Below, one piece after another: positions 20,073 to 30,235 of a stretch of DNA of 64,000 nucleotides. Position 1 is the first letter of the stretch, and each line of letters opens with the position of its first letter. The notes under the pieces were generated by a model. It saw only the letters and a list, made by a program, of their open reading frames with translations. It ran no database searches and had not been told where the DNA came from. The DNA lies in contig NZ_CP097269.1 of the NCBI RefSeq assembly GCF_028473645.1, positions 2,808,001 to 2,872,000 of the forward strand, in the 5' to 3' direction. A program made the position numbers and the translations under genes. This DNA comes from Acidovorax sp. GBBC 1281. Its GTDB lineage: Bacteria; Pseudomonadota; Gammaproteobacteria; Burkholderiales; Burkholderiaceae_C.

Positions 20073-21179
20073 TCAGCTGAACAGGCGGCGCGCCAGCAGC
20101 GAGCCGGCCGACAGCTCGCGGCTGTCGAGCTTGTCGTACAGCAGTTCCAGGTCGGCGGCGATGGGGTCCATGGTCATGGCGGGCAGCGGCGTGCCGTTCT
20201 GGTCGCACAGGGCGCCGTCCATGGCCTCGCCCAGGGCGGCGGCCACTTCGCGCAGGCGCGCGAACGGCTGCTCGGAGCGGTGCACCTGGGCCACGTCCAG
20301 GCTCAGCGTGATGTCGCGGATCGCCGACTGCTCGGGGTCGTCGGACAGCGCGAACTGCGTGTCGTATGCCAGCGTGAGCACGGGCGGCAGGCCCGGGCCG
20401 CTGGCGGGCAGCACCAGCCGGCCGGGAATGGGCCCGGCCGTGAAGCCCACGCGCACCGCGTTCTGCTGCACGTAGCCCGGGCTCCAGGCGGCATGGCGCG
20501 CCCGCAGCACGAAGGCCAGCTGGGCATCGTGGTCGCCCGCGAACTGGTCCAGCTCGCGGGCACGGGCGACCTCGTGGAGCATGTCAGGAAAGTCGGCTGA
20601 GGCGTTGATGGCGTCGGCAAAGCCCTGGGCCTTCACGACGAACTCCGAGAACTCGATCTCGTTGAGCGCGCCCACCCGGTTGGCCAGTTGCACGCCGGCC
20701 TGGAAGTGGCTGTAGCGCTGCCCGGGCACCGGGGTTTCCCATTGCTGGGTGGATTCGTTGAAGCCCTCGATGGCGAAGGCCTTGCTGCCTGCACGGCGCG
20801 TGGGCGGCAGGGCCGCCAGGGCCGCGTCGCCCGAGACGATCTGCTCGGCCACCAGTGGGGCGATGGCGTCGATCAGCGGGTCCAGGCCGCCGCGGCGCTC
20901 GGCCGGCGGCACGGGCAGCTGCAACGCATCGCGCAGGTCCACGGTGTGGCCGTCGAAGGACGGCTCCGTGCCGGCGCCGGGCGTCCCGGCGGCGTCCACC
21001 GGCGCGCCGCCGGCGTCGAACGCCGGTTCCTGGCGCAGCGCGGGCTCGGCCGGGGCATCGGGCTCGGCCGGTTTGGCACGCTTGGGGGCGTTCCGGTGGG
21101 CGGACCAGGCGTTGAAGGCGACGATGGCCGCCAGAACGACGCCGCCCGCGATGATGAGGCCGAGTTGGAAGTTGCTCAT
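20073..21179 (-). CDS. zipA: Cell division protein ZipA
   Basis: The 368-aa protein has an N-terminal membrane anchor (LGLIIAGGVVLAAIVAFNAW, residues 5-24), a charged Pro/Ala linker and a C-terminal ZipA-type domain that binds the FtsZ tail. It is an inner-membrane protein recruiting and stabilising the Z-ring. The family assignment rests on architecture plus the order smc-zipA-ligA, which recurs in proteobacteria. The C-terminal segments LTLAYDTQFAL and DITLSLDVAQV agree with the domain. The start MSNFQLGL at 21179 is chosen over an earlier in-frame Met because it places the anchor at the very N-terminus. The gap to smc is 28 nt, so they are likely cotranscribed. Confidence 0.87.
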   Translation of the reverse strand: MSNFQLGLIIAGGVVLAAIVAFNAWSAHRNAPKRAKPAEPDAPAEPALRQEPAFDAGGAPVDAAGTPGAGTEPSFDGHTVDLRDALQLPVPPAERRGGLDPLIDAIAPLVAEQIVSGDAALAALPPTRRAGSKAFAIEGFNESTQQWETPVPGQRYSHFQAGVQLANRVGALNEIEFSEFVVKAQGFADAINASADFPDMLHEVARARELDQFAGDHDAQLAFVLRARHAAWSPGYVQQNAVRVGFTAGPIPGRLVLPASGPGLPPVLTLAYDTQFALSDDPEQSAIRDITLSLDVAQVHRSEQPFARLREVAAALGEAMDGALCDQNGTPLPAMTMDPIAADLELLYDKLDSRELSAGSLLARRLFS

Positions 21180-21207
21180 GGTGAAAAAACGTGCGGCTTC
21201 TGGGGGT

Positions 21208-24200
21208 TCAGGCATCGGCCATGGACAGCGCGGACTCCATGTCCACGGCCACGATACGCGAGACGCCCTGCTCCTGCATGGTCACGCCGATCAGTTGTTC
21301 GGCCATTTCCATGGCGATCTTGTTGTGGCTGATGAAAAGGAACTGCGTGCCGCTGCTCATGCTGGACACGAGCTTGGCATAGCGTTCGGTATTGGCATCG
21401 TCCAGCGGCGCGTCCACCTCGTCCAGCAGGCAGAACGGCGCGGGGTTGAGCTGGAAGATGGCGAAGACGAGCGCGATGGCGGTCAGGGCCTTCTCGCCGC
21501 CGGACAGCAGGTGGATGGTCTGGTTCTTCTTGCCCGGCGGCTGCGCCATCACCTGCACGCCGGAGTCGAGGATTTCGTCGCCGGTGATGATGAGGCGCGC
21601 ATTGCCGCCGCCGAACAGCTCGGGGAACATGCGCCCGAAATGGCCGTTCACCGTCTCGAAGGTGCCCGAGAGCAGCTCGCGGGTTTCGGCGTCGATCTTG
21701 CGGATCGCGTCCTCCAGCGTGTTCATGGCCTCGGTGAGGTCGGCGGTCTGCGAGTCGAGGAAGGTCTTGCGCTCACGCGCGAGGTTCAGTTCCTCCAGCG
21801 CGGCGAGGTTGACCGCGCCCAGGGCCGCGATCTCGCGGTGCAGGCGGTCGATCTCGCTTTGCAGGCCGGCCGAGCGCACGCCGCCGGCCTCGATGGACTG
21901 CGCCACCGCCTCCAGGTCGGCCTGCGCGTCGGCCAGCAGCGTGGTGTATTGCTCCAGGCCCAGGCGCGCGGCCTGCTCCTTGAGCTGGAATTCGGTGATG
22001 CGGGCGCGCAGCGGATCGAGCGCGCGTTCCAGCTGCATGCGGCGCTCGTCGCTCGCGCGCAGCTTGGCGGTGAGGTCGTCGTATTCGCTGCGCTGGGCGC
22101 CCAGGGCTTTCTCGCGCTCCATCTTGAGGTCCAGCGCCTGCTGCAGGCCGCCCTGCGCCGCGGCGTCGGACAGCCGAGCCATCTCGTCGCGGGCGCGCTG
22201 CTGCTCGTCGGCCAGCGCGCGGGTCTGGCTGCCGGCCGTGTCCAGCGTGCGGGCGAGTTCGGCCCGGCGCGCCTCCAGGCTGCGGCGCGAGAACGTGGCC
22301 TCCTGCGCCTGGCGCTCCAGGCTGCGCTGCTGCTCGCGGCATTCGGCGAGCTTGCGCTCGGCGGCGATCACGCGCTCGTCCAGCTGCGCGTGGCGCTCCT
22401 GGCTGTCGGCCAGCTGCATGTCCAGCTCTTCGAAGCGCGCCTCGGCCGTCACGCGGCGCTCCTGCAGGTCGGCCAGCTGCGCCTCGACCTCGGCCAGGTC
22501 GGCGCCGATCTGCTCGCTGCGCGCGCGGGCCTGGTCGGCCAGCTGCGTCAGGCGCAGCGTTTCCACCTGCAGTTCGTGGGCGCGGCTTTGCGCCTCGCTG
22601 GCTTCGCGGCGAGCGGCCACGAGGCGCTGCGAGGCGTCCGCGTAGGCCGATTCGGCGCGCACCAGGGCCGTTCGCGACTCGTCGCTGATGAGGGCCTGGG
22701 CGCGCAGTTCCTTTTCGAGGTGCTCGATCTCCTGCGCGCGGGCCAGCAGGCCGGACTGTTCGGAGTCCTGGGCATAGAAGCTCACGCTGTGCGCGCTGAC
22801 CGCGTGGCCCGTGGGCACGTAGACCACCTCGCCGGGTTGCAGCGTGGGGCGGCGGTTCAGGGCCTCGTCGAGCGTCTGCGCGGTGTAGCAGCCCTGCAGC
22901 CAGTCGGTGAGCACGGCGCGCAGGCCCGCATCGCCCAGGCGCAGCAGATCGGACAGGCGGGTGGCGGCGCCGGTGGGCTCGGGGATGCCGGCGGGCGGCG
23001 CGGTGTAGAAGGCCAGCCGGGCCGGGGGCGCATCGTTACCGCCCGCGCCGAGAAAGCCTCGCACGCTGTCCAGCCGGCTGACTTCGAGGGCGCCCAGGCG
23101 CTCGCGCAGCGCGGCCTCCAGCGCGTTCTCCCAGCCGGGCTCGATGTGGATGCGGCTCCACAGGCCCTGCAGGCCGTCGAGGCCGTGGCGCGCCAGCCAT
23201 GGCTGCAGCTTGCCATCGGTCTTGACCTTCTCTTGCAGCGCTTTCAGCGCCTCCATGCGTGCCGACAGATCGGCCTGGCGGGCGCTTTCCACGTTCACGG
23301 CCTGCTGGCGGGTGCGGCGGTCTTCGTCCAGCTGCGGCACGGATTCCTGCAGTTCGGCGAGCCGGGCCTCGGCCATTTCGGCGCCCTCCTGGGCGGCATC
23401 GAGCTGGCCGCGCAGGTTGACCAGCCGCGCCTCGTCGGGCGCGGCCAGCGCGTTGCGGTCGGTGCGCAGGCGTTCGTGGCGGGCATCGAGCTGGCGGCTT
23501 TGCTCGTCGATGCTGCGCTGCTCGGCGGCCAGCACGCCGATCTGCTGCTGCACCTGCACCACGGCGCCGCGCTGCTCGTTGGCGCGCTGCTGGCCCTGGC
23601 GCAGCGCCTCTTCGAGGTCGGGCAACTGCAGGGCCTGTTCTTCGACCTGGGCGGCCAGCAGTTCGGCACGCTCGTCGGCGTCCACGCCGGCACCGGCGAG
23701 GTTCTCCATCTCGTGTTCGGCCTCTTCCTTGCGGGCCGACCACTGCGCGATCTGCTCGGCAAGCTGGGCGAGGCGCAGCTCCACGCGCTGGCGGCCCTCG
23801 ACCACGTAGCGGATCTCGGCCTCCAGGCGGCCCACTTCGGCCGTGGCCTCGTAGAGCTTGCCCTGGGCCTGGTTGACGTGGTCGCCCGCGGCATAGTGCG
23901 CCTGGCGGATGGTTTCGAGGTCGGATTCGACCGAGCGCAGGTCGGCCATGCGCGATTCGAGGTCGTTCACGGCCTGCAGGCCGTCGGCGCGCACCTTCGC
24001 CTGCTCGGCCTCGGCATCGGCGCGCTTCAAGAACCACAGCTGGTGCTGCTTGAGGGTGACGTCGGCCTGCAGCGCGTTGTAGCGGGCGGCCACCTCGGCC
24101 TGCTTTTCCAGGCGCTCCAGATTGGCGTTCAGCTCGCGCAGGATGTCTTCGACCCGCGTGAGGTTCTCGCGCGTGTCCGACAGCCGGTTCTCGGTCTCGC

Positions 24201-24732
24201 GGCGGCGCTCCTTGTACTTGGAGACGCCCGCGGCCTCTTCCAGGAACAGGCGCAGCTCTTCGGGGCGCGACTCGATGATGCGGCTGATGGTTCCCTGGCC
24301 GATGATGGCGTAGGCGCGCGGCCCCAGGCCCGTGCCCAGGAACACGTCCTGCACGTCGCGCCGGCGCACGGGCTGGTTGTTGATGAAGTAGCTGCTGTTG
24401 CCGTCGCGGGTGAGCACGCGCTTGACGGCGATCTCGCCGTACTGGTTCCACTGCCCGCCGGCGCGGTGGTCGGCATTGTCGAAGACCAGCTCCACGCTGG
24501 CGCGGCTGGCCTGCTTGCGGCTGGTGGTGCCGCTGAAGATCACGTCCTGCATGGACTCGCCACGCAGCTCGCTGGCCTTGGACTCCCCCAGCACCCAGCG
24601 CACCGCGTCCATGATGTTGGACTTGCCGCAGCCGTTCGGGCCCACCACGCCCACCAGTTGGCCCGGCAGCATGAAATTGGTGGGTTCTGCGAACGACTTG
24701 AAGCCGGCGAGTTTGATGGAGTTGAGACGCAC
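21208..24732 (-). CDS. smc: Chromosome segregation ATPase SMC
   Basis: The 1174-aa protein has the SMC plan: Walker A in GPNGCGKSNIMDAV near residue 32, long coiled coils, a hinge at about 510-660, the signature LLSGGEKALTAIA and Walker B in CLLDEVDAPLDD near the C-terminus. SMC dimers compact and align chromosome arms with ScpA/ScpB. The start MRLNSIKLAGFKSFA is conserved. It is first in a minus-strand cluster with zipA, a small membrane protein and ligA. The hinge holds a variable Gly/Pro-rich stretch, but all ATPase motifs are intact. Confidence 0.96.
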   Translation of the reverse strand: MRLNSIKLAGFKSFAEPTNFMLPGQLVGVVGPNGCGKSNIMDAVRWVLGESKASELRGESMQDVIFSGTTSRKQASRASVELVFDNADHRAGGQWNQYGEIAVKRVLTRDGNSSYFINNQPVRRRDVQDVFLGTGLGPRAYAIIGQGTISRIIESRPEELRLFLEEAAGVSKYKERRRETENRLSDTRENLTRVEDILRELNANLERLEKQAEVAARYNALQADVTLKQHQLWFLKRADAEAEQAKVRADGLQAVNDLESRMADLRSVESDLETIRQAHYAAGDHVNQAQGKLYEATAEVGRLEAEIRYVVEGRQRVELRLAQLAEQIAQWSARKEEAEHEMENLAGAGVDADERAELLAAQVEEQALQLPDLEEALRQGQQRANEQRGAVVQVQQQIGVLAAEQRSIDEQSRQLDARHERLRTDRNALAAPDEARLVNLRGQLDAAQEGAEMAEARLAELQESVPQLDEDRRTRQQAVNVESARQADLSARMEALKALQEKVKTDGKLQPWLARHGLDGLQGLWSRIHIEPGWENALEAALRERLGALEVSRLDSVRGFLGAGGNDAPPARLAFYTAPPAGIPEPTGAATRLSDLLRLGDAGLRAVLTDWLQGCYTAQTLDEALNRRPTLQPGEVVYVPTGHAVSAHSVSFYAQDSEQSGLLARAQEIEHLEKELRAQALISDESRTALVRAESAYADASQRLVAARREASEAQSRAHELQVETLRLTQLADQARARSEQIGADLAEVEAQLADLQERRVTAEARFEELDMQLADSQERHAQLDERVIAAERKLAECREQQRSLERQAQEATFSRRSLEARRAELARTLDTAGSQTRALADEQQRARDEMARLSDAAAQGGLQQALDLKMEREKALGAQRSEYDDLTAKLRASDERRMQLERALDPLRARITEFQLKEQAARLGLEQYTTLLADAQADLEAVAQSIEAGGVRSAGLQSEIDRLHREIAALGAVNLAALEELNLARERKTFLDSQTADLTEAMNTLEDAIRKIDAETRELLSGTFETVNGHFGRMFPELFGGGNARLIITGDEILDSGVQVMAQPPGKKNQTIHLLSGGEKALTAIALVFAIFQLNPAPFCLLDEVDAPLDDANTERYAKLVSSMSSGTQFLFISHNKIAMEMAEQLIGVTMQEQGVSRIVAVDMESALSMADA

Positions 24733-24885
24733 GGGTCTGTGGGCGGGCTGGGGGCGTTGGAGCGCTCAAAACGGCGCGGCCGCGCCGCCGGGCGGGCCAG
24801 CGTGGCCAAGCCCCGGATGATACCGTGCCGGGGTGGCGCGACTGCCAGGGAAACGGCCCACTCCTACAGCCGCCGCCGCTCAGAG

Positions 24886-24943
24886 CCAAAAATGCCTTCA
24901 GCGCAATCAGTACTAGGGCATATAGCTATCAAAAAAGTAGCAT
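24886..24943 (+). repeat. Interspersed hairpin repeat, copy C
   Basis: This copy lies between smc and the YnfA gene: CAGCGCAATCAG, TACTAGGGCAT and the hairpin GCTAT-CAAAAAA-GTAGC (24925-24941). Its outer edge touches the TGA of the YnfA-family gene (24945-24943). Confidence 0.85.
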
Positions 24944-25275
24944 CAGCCAGCACGGGGCGCGAAGGCGATGATCGCCATGCCGGCCAGGGTGACGGCCACG
25001 CCCGCCAGGTCCCACGCGGTGGGGCGCACGCCGTCCACCGCCCAGAGCCAGCCGATGGCCACCGCCACGTAGACGCCGCCATAGGCCGCGTACACCCGCC
25101 CGGCCGCGGCCGGATGCAGGGTGAGCAGCCAGGCGAACAGCGCCAGGCAGGCGGCGGCCGGCACCAGCAGCCAGGGGCTCGCGCCCTGGCGCAGCCACAG
25201 CCACGGCAGGTAGCAGCCCACGATCTCCGCCAGCGCGGTGACCGCGTACAGCGCCAGGGTTTTCAGCTCGAACAT
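24943..25275 (-). CDS. YnfA family (UPF0060) inner-membrane protein
   Basis: The 110-aa protein has four membrane helices and the family hallmarks [13 protein letters not shown] near residue 17, [16 protein letters not shown] near 63 and a C-terminal [10 protein letters not shown]. YnfA proteins are small transporters related to the SMR fold; roles in efflux have been reported but the substrate here is unknown. The length equals the family norm. The stop codon abuts repeat copy C, so the element marks, and may have supplied, the last base of the gene. It shares no obvious operon with smc, which is 210 bp downstream on the same strand. Confidence 0.88.
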   Translation of the reverse strand: MFELKTLALYAVTALAEIVGCYLPWLWLRQGASPWLLVPAAACLALFAWLLTLHPAAAGRVYAAYGGVYVAVAIGWLWAVDGVRPTAWDLAGVAVTLAGMAIIAFAPRAG

Positions 25276-25351
25276 GGGAGGGCTCGGAACGATCGGCAGG
25301 GGCCGGCGGACCCGCAGGCGTTGCGGAGTGGCCGGCGCCGGCCGGTGCCCC

Positions 25352-28300
25352 TCACACGATCAGCGGGCTCTGGCCCGCGGCGTGGTCGATCACCAGGCGT
25401 TCGAATCCGTCCACCGGCAGCGGCGGGCTGAGCAGATAGCCCTGCCACACGTAGCACTGGTTGCGCGCCAGGAAGGCGCGCTGCGCCTCGGTCTCCACGC
25501 CCTCGGCGATCACGCGCAGGCCCAGGCTGGTGCCCAGGGCGACGATGGTGCGCGCGATGGCGGCGTCGTTGGGATCGGTGAGCACGTCGCGCACGAAGCT
25601 CTGGTCGATCTTCAGTTCGTCAAGCGGCAGGCGCTTGAGGTAGGCGAGCGAGGAATAGCCCGTGCCGAAATCGTCGAGCGAAAAACCCACGCCATAGGCG
25701 CGCAACTGGGCCATCTTGTCGATGGTGTCCTCCACGTCCTGCAGCAGCAGGCTTTCGGTCATTTCCAGTTTGAGCCGGCGGCCATCGGCGCCGGTGCTCG
25801 CCAGCGCCGCCAGCACCTGGCCCACGAAGCCGCTCTGGTGGAACTGGCGCGCGCTCACGTTGACCGACAGGCCCAGGTGCGAAAGCGCCGGCCGCTGCGC
25901 CCACCGCGCCAGCTGAGCGCACGCCGCCTGCAGCACCCATTCGCCCAGCGGCAGGATGAGTCCGGTCTCTTCGGTCAGGGGAATGAAATCGGCCGGCGAA
26001 ACGAAGCCGCGCACCGGGTGGCGCCAGCGCAGCAGCGCCTCGGCGCCGGTGATGCGGCCGTTGTCCATCTGCGGCTGGTAGAACAGCTCGAACTGCTGGA
26101 GCGCGATGCCCTCGCGCAGGTCCGATTCGAGGGCCGCGCGGGCCGCCACCGACGCCTGCATCTGCGGATCGTAGAACTGCAGGCTGTTGCGCCCGCCGGC
26201 CTTGGCCTGGTACATGGCCAGATCGGCGCGCTGCAGCAGTTCGTCCACCGTCTCGCGCACGCCCTGGAAGATGGTCACGCCCATGCTGAGCGTGCTGTGG
26301 TGGGCCTCGCCCTCCAGCACGAACGGGCGGCGCAGGGCCGCCAGGATCTTCTGGCCCAACTCTTCCGCGCGCGCGGCGGCGTCTTCGGGGCTGTCGCCCA
26401 GGTCTTCCAGCACCACCACGAACTCGTCGCCGCCATGGCGCGCCACGGTGTCTTCGGTCCGCACGCAGTCGCGCAGCCGCAGCGCCACCTGGCGCAGCAG
26501 CATGTCGCCGCGCTCGTGGCCCTGGGTTTCGTTCAGGGTCTTGAAGTTGTCCAGGTCGAGCATCAGCACCGCGCCGCAGCGCTGGCTGCGCGTGCTGGCG
26601 GCCAGGGCCTGCTGCAGCCGGTCGAGCAACAGCCGGCGATTGGGCAGCTGGGTGAGCGGGTCGTAGTAGGCGAGGTAGCGGATCTCTTCCTCGGCCGCCT
26701 TGTGCTGGCTCATGTCCACCACGGTGATGAGGCGGTCGTCGCCCAGCGCCACGCCGGCCAGGTCCACCGTGCGCAGTTGCCCGCCCTTGCAGGTGATGGC
26801 GTGCTCGCGCGGCGCGACGGCCTCCTTGCCGGGCGGCTCGGCGCACACGGCCAGCCAGTCGGCGATGGCCCGCTCGCGCTGCGCCGCATCGGGAAACGCC
26901 AGGCGCCACCAGTCGTCCACCGTGGGGGCGTCCTCGGCGGTGTAGCCGCAGATCTGCACGAAGCGCTCGTTGCGAAAGCTCACCCCGCCGTCCTTGCGCA
27001 CCAGGCACACGCCCACGGGCAGGCGGTACAGGATGCCGCGCAAGCGCAGTTCGCTGTCGCGCTGGCTCTCTTCCATCTGCTTGCGCTCGGTGATGTCCTG
27101 CACCACGGCGATGGAATGGTTGGCGGGGTTGCCAGGCATGGGCATGGGCGACACCGTGAGGTCGGCCCAGATGACGCGCCCGTCCTTGTGGAAGTAGCGC
27201 TTTTCGTAGCGGAACTCCTCGATCAGCCCCGCGGCGATCTGCTGCATCAGCGACTCGCTGGCGACCAGATCGTCGGGGTGCGTGATGTCGCCCACCGTCT
27301 TGGCCGACAGCTCGGCCTCGGTGTAGCCCAGGATGTCGCAGAACTTGCTGTTGGCCCGCACGAAGCGGCGGCTGGTGGCCTCGACCTGCGCCACGCCCAC
27401 GGCGGCCTGGTTGAACAGCGCGCGAAAGCGCTCTTCGCTCTCGCGCAGGGCCGAGCCGGCGGCGGTGGCAAAACTCACGGCCTGGGTGCGACGGCGCACC
27501 AGCAGCGTGATGAGCGCGGACAGCAGGGCCGTCACCAGCAGGCCGCCACCGCCCATGATCGCCGGCAACTGCGCCTCAGAGCGCGACAGGAAGGGCAGCA
27601 GGGGCTGGAAGGTGAGCCGCCAGCGCCGGTCGTGCACGCGCAGCTCGCGTTCGTAGCGCTCCACGGCGGGCCGCACGCCGCTCTCCAGCGCCAGCAGCGG
27701 CCGCTCGGAGGACGCAGAGGCATCGCGCACCGAGCCGATGTCCCGCACCGACATGCCCACGCCCCGCAACTGGCCCTCGGACTGCAGGGCCTTCACCATG
27801 TCGTAGAAGCGGATCGTGGCGGCCACCGAGCCGACGTAGCGGCGCACGCCGCCCGCGCCGTCGTCGAACACGGGCAGCCGGATCACGAAGCCGGCGCGGT
27901 TGTCGCGCTCCTGCAGCAGATCGAACGGCTCCGAGGCCACGATCTGCCCGGTGTCGCGGCTGTAGCGAATGGACGCCATGGTGGCCGGCAGCGAGCCGAC
28001 ATCCAGGCCCACGACGTACTCGTTGCCCGCGATGGGCCAGATGTAGTCGGCCACGTGGTATTCCGGCCGGTCTCCGGGCGGGCGGATGGCGAACGTGGAC
28101 GGAGCGCCCGTTCGCGCGAGGTCATCGGCGCGCACCCGGGCCTCGTAGGCCTCCTTGTCGGCATGCGGCACCAAGCGGGTGAAGGCCACGTTCTTCACGC
28201 CGGGATAGTGCTGGGCAAGGCGCAATTCGCGCGCCGCGTGCTCGAAATCGGCGCGCGCCAGGCGCGGGTTGACCAGGAACAGGCTGCGCAGGCCCACCAC

Positions 28301-28504
28301 CAGTTCGGTGTGCGAGGCGATGCGGCTCTCCAGCGCCGTGGTGAACGAACGCGCCTCCTGGGTGAACCGCTCGCGCGCGATGCGCGCCACCGAGTCGCTC
28401 TGCTGCTGCCACAGCGCCCAGCTGGCGGCGGTGCCGACCAGCGCGCAGAGCAGCCCTGGCAGCCAGGGCCAGCGTTGCAATCGCAGTGCTTTCGGAAGCG
28501 TCAT
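25352..28504 (-). CDS. CHASE-PAS-PAS-GGDEF-EAL membrane c-di-GMP signalling protein
   Basis: The 1050-aa protein has a membrane helix near residues 15-33, a periplasmic CHASE sensor domain (about 60-290), a second helix ([17 protein letters not shown]), two PAS/PAC domains, then GGDEF and EAL domains. The cyclase motif [15 protein letters not shown] is intact and the phosphodiesterase motif [11 protein letters not shown] is intact, with [11 protein letters not shown] further on, so either activity is possible. It senses a periplasmic ligand and adjusts cyclic di-GMP. The start [11 protein letters not shown] at 28504 is chosen to give a short cytoplasmic leader; the frame stays open upstream to 28648. 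It stands alone. Confidence 0.9.
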   Translation of the reverse strand: MTLPKALRLQRWPWLPGLLCALVGTAASWALWQQQSDSVARIARERFTQEARSFTTALESRIASHTELVVGLRSLFLVNPRLARADFEHAARELRLAQHYPGVKNVAFTRLVPHADKEAYEARVRADDLARTGAPSTFAIRPPGDRPEYHVADYIWPIAGNEYVVGLDVGSLPATMASIRYSRDTGQIVASEPFDLLQERDNRAGFVIRLPVFDDGAGGVRRYVGSVAATIRFYDMVKALQSEGQLRGVGMSVRDIGSVRDASASSERPLLALESGVRPAVERYERELRVHDRRWRLTFQPLLPFLSRSEAQLPAIMGGGGLLVTALLSALITLLVRRRTQAVSFATAAGSALRESEERFRALFNQAAVGVAQVEATSRRFVRANSKFCDILGYTEAELSAKTVGDITHPDDLVASESLMQQIAAGLIEEFRYEKRYFHKDGRVIWADLTVSPMPMPGNPANHSIAVVQDITERKQMEESQRDSELRLRGILYRLPVGVCLVRKDGGVSFRNERFVQICGYTAEDAPTVDDWWRLAFPDAAQRERAIADWLAVCAEPPGKEAVAPREHAITCKGGQLRTVDLAGVALGDDRLITVVDMSQHKAAEEEIRYLAYYDPLTQLPNRRLLLDRLQQALAASTRSQRCGAVLMLDLDNFKTLNETQGHERGDMLLRQVALRLRDCVRTEDTVARHGGDEFVVVLEDLGDSPEDAAARAEELGQKILAALRRPFVLEGEAHHSTLSMGVTIFQGVRETVDELLQRADLAMYQAKAGGRNSLQFYDPQMQASVAARAALESDLREGIALQQFELFYQPQMDNGRITGAEALLRWRHPVRGFVSPADFIPLTEETGLILPLGEWVLQAACAQLARWAQRPALSHLGLSVNVSARQFHQSGFVGQVLAALASTGADGRRLKLEMTESLLLQDVEDTIDKMAQLRAYGVGFSLDDFGTGYSSLAYLKRLPLDELKIDQSFVRDVLTDPNDAAIARTIVALGTSLGLRVIAEGVETEAQRAFLARNQCYVWQGYLLSPPLPVDGFERLVIDHAAGQSPLIV

Positions 28505-28744
28505 GGGCAGATGGAGGAAATCCCGGGCGCGGCGCGGGGAATCCGTCCACGATAACCCACGAGGATAGCCACAATCGACGTCGGTTTTGGCGTCAATAGC
28601 CTTCATGTTCTTTTTTGTAACAATGGCTCGGCTATTTTCCATAGCCATTTCCGTGCGCGCGCCGGTGTTGGCGCCCTATCCTCTCGCCCAGGCGCCGTGC
28701 CTGGGCGCCCGTCCCGGCTCCCGAACCCCTCAGAAAGTTGCCCC

Positions 28745-29215
28745 ATGCTGTACAACGCGCTCCAATTGGTCCATGTCCTGGCGATCATCGTGTGGCTGGG
28801 GGGCATGGCCTTCGCCCATTTCTTCCTGCGCCCCGCGGCCCAGGCGCTGGAGCCAGCCCAGCGCGTGGCGCTGATGCACGGCGTGCTGCAGCGTTTTCTG
28901 GGCGCGGTGCTCGTGGCCGTCGTGCTGGTGCTGTCCAGCGGGCTGTGGATGATCGGCAACGTCGCCCGTGCAGCGGCGCAGTCGGGCGGCCGATTTTCCA
29001 TGCCGCTGTCGTGGACGATCATGGCCACGCTGGGCATCGTGATGATGGCCCTGTTCGGCCACGTGCGGTTCGCGCTGTTCAAGCGCCTGCAGCGCGCGGT
29101 GGCGGCGAGCGACTGGGCCGCCAGCGGCCAGGCGCTGGCTTCCATCCGCACCTGGGTGGGAGTCAATCTGGCGCTGGGGGTGATCGTGGTGGCGGTGGTG
29201 TTCCTGGTGCGGTGA
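28745..29215 (+). CDS. CopD-family / DUF2269-type membrane protein
   Basis: The 156-aa protein has four predicted membrane helices. The first carries HVLAIIVWLGGMAF, the pattern of the CopD-like superfamily with a conserved His and Trp-Leu-Gly. Others span LGAVLVAVVLVLSSGLWM, WTIMATLGIVMMALFGH and VGVNLALGVIVVAVVFL. Family members are linked to copper resistance or heme-like binding; no copper genes are nearby, so the role is unknown. The ATG at 28745 follows a weak purine-rich stretch. The VOC-family gene starts 60 bp downstream on the same strand. Confidence 0.72.
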   Translation: MLYNALQLVHVLAIIVWLGGMAFAHFFLRPAAQALEPAQRVALMHGVLQRFLGAVLVAVVLVLSSGLWMIGNVARAAAQSGGRFSMPLSWTIMATLGIVMMALFGHVRFALFKRLQRAVAASDWAASGQALASIRTWVGVNLALGVIVVAVVFLVR

Positions 29216-29275
29216 CAGCCGACCCTCTGCCCGGCACAATCGCCGCTGCCCATAACCACACAGAGGGAGTCCGAG

Positions 29276-29674
29276 ATGAGCCGACCCAAATCCGGCGCCG
29301 TGATTTTCGCCAGGGACTTGCCCAAGGTCGCCCGTTTCTACGAGGTGCTGCTGTCCATGCGGCTGGTCGAGCGGCAGCCCGGCCACATCGTGCTGGAGTC
29401 GGACGATGTCCAGCTGGTGGTGCACAGCATGCCCGCGGCGGCACGGTCCGCTGCGGGGGCAGCCTCGTCGTCCACGCCCCCGGCCCGCAGAACCGAAGTG
29501 CCCGTCAAGCTGTTCTTTGCCGTTGACAGCCTGGCCGCCACCCGTGAAGCCGCGGTGGCACTGGGTGGCGGGCTGAGCCCCGCGCAGCGCGAGTGGGAAG
29601 CCCGCGGCTTCCGGGCCTGCGACGGGCACGATCCGGAAGGGAACGTGGTGCAGTTCAGGGAAAGCGCCGGATAG
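29276..29674 (+). CDS. VOC (glyoxalase/bleomycin-resistance) family protein
   Basis: The 132-aa protein has the two-module VOC fold: VIFARDLPKVARFYEVLLSM at the N-terminus and RACDGHDPEGNVVQFRE at the C-terminus, the usual closing strand with a metal-binding Glu. The fold serves lyases, dioxygenases and drug-binding proteins, so substrate is not predictable. A linker rich in Ala and Ser near residues 55-75 is atypical. GGGAG lies upstream of the ATG. A terminator follows at 29809. Confidence 0.8.
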   Translation: MSRPKSGAVIFARDLPKVARFYEVLLSMRLVERQPGHIVLESDDVQLVVHSMPAAARSAAGAASSSTPPARRTEVPVKLFFAVDSLAATREAAVALGGGLSPAQREWEARGFRACDGHDPEGNVVQFRESAG

Positions 29675-29808
29675 CGCGGCGTGCCGGCAGACGAAAGAAA
29701 GAAAGAAAAGCCCCGAGGGATTTAAGCCACGCCTAAGTTGGCGCCGCAATCATGGCACCCAGGCAGCCCGCTTTGATTGATCTCCTCCTCCCTCCTGGGC
29801 TGTCTTTT

Positions 29809-29840
29809 CCAACCCGCTTCGGCGGGTTTTCTTTTTTTGC
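29809..29840 (+). terminator. Intrinsic terminator with TTCG loop
   Basis: AACCCGC (29811-29817) and GCGGGTT (29822-29828) close on a TTCG loop, followed by TTC and T7. It is a rightward terminator for the VOC gene, separated from its stop by about 135 bp. Confidence 0.82.
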
Positions 29841-29890
29841 ACGGCGTTCGCGCGCGAGCGTGAAACAGGCAGGAAGCCTGCGGCCCCTGG

Positions 29891-30235
29891 TCAGCCCCTG
29901 GCGGCGTCTGCCCCGCGGACTCGCAGCCACGGAACCAGAAGACCTAGCACGCGCGGGCGCCACGCCAGCGTGAAGGCGATGCACAGCGCCGCGCCCGCCA
30001 GCGCCATCACCCAGACCAGCGAGGCCATCGAGCCGTGGTCCACGCTCAGGCACAAGGCCAGCGATCCCGCCAGCGCGGCGGCACCGGCCCAGCGCAGCCA
30101 CGCCACGGTGCGCCGGGGCTGCGGCACGCCATCGCCCAGCGCCTGTGCCCAGTGCACCTCCATGGCCAGGGCCAGCCAGCCCAGACCGGCCCCATTGGCG
30201 GCCAGCGCAGCCAGCAACAGCAACGCGTCAAGCAC
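29891..30235 (-). CDS. DUF3325 family membrane protein (iron-uptake cluster)
   Basis: The 114-aa protein has three to four hydrophobic helices and ends in a basic tail. The family is regularly found beside PepSY-domain and DUF3649 proteins in siderophore-related clusters. The start is taken as GTG at 30235, because GGAGG lies 6 nt upstream and it overlaps the PepSY stop, indicating coupling. An earlier in-frame start at 30253 lies well inside the PepSY gene. No catalytic residue is evident. It closes the three-gene minus-strand operon preceded by a Fur-like box. Confidence 0.75.
   Translation of the reverse strand: MLDALLLLAALAANGAGLGWLALAMEVHWAQALGDGVPQPRRTVAWLRWAGAAALAGSLALCLSVDHGSMASLVWVMALAGAALCIAFTLAWRPRVLGLLVPWLRVRGADAARG

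Noticed and set aside
20749..25431. 1560-codon open frame on the plus strand opposite zipA, smc and the YnfA gene
   Set aside because: It is the mirror of GC-rich coding sequence; the composition is Ala/Gly/Leu/His/Gln-rich without motifs, while the minus strand encodes complete ZipA and SMC.
28622..28650. AATGGCT/AGCCATT inverted repeat upstream of the GGDEF/EAL gene
   Set aside because: 7-bp arms with no known operator match; insufficient evidence.
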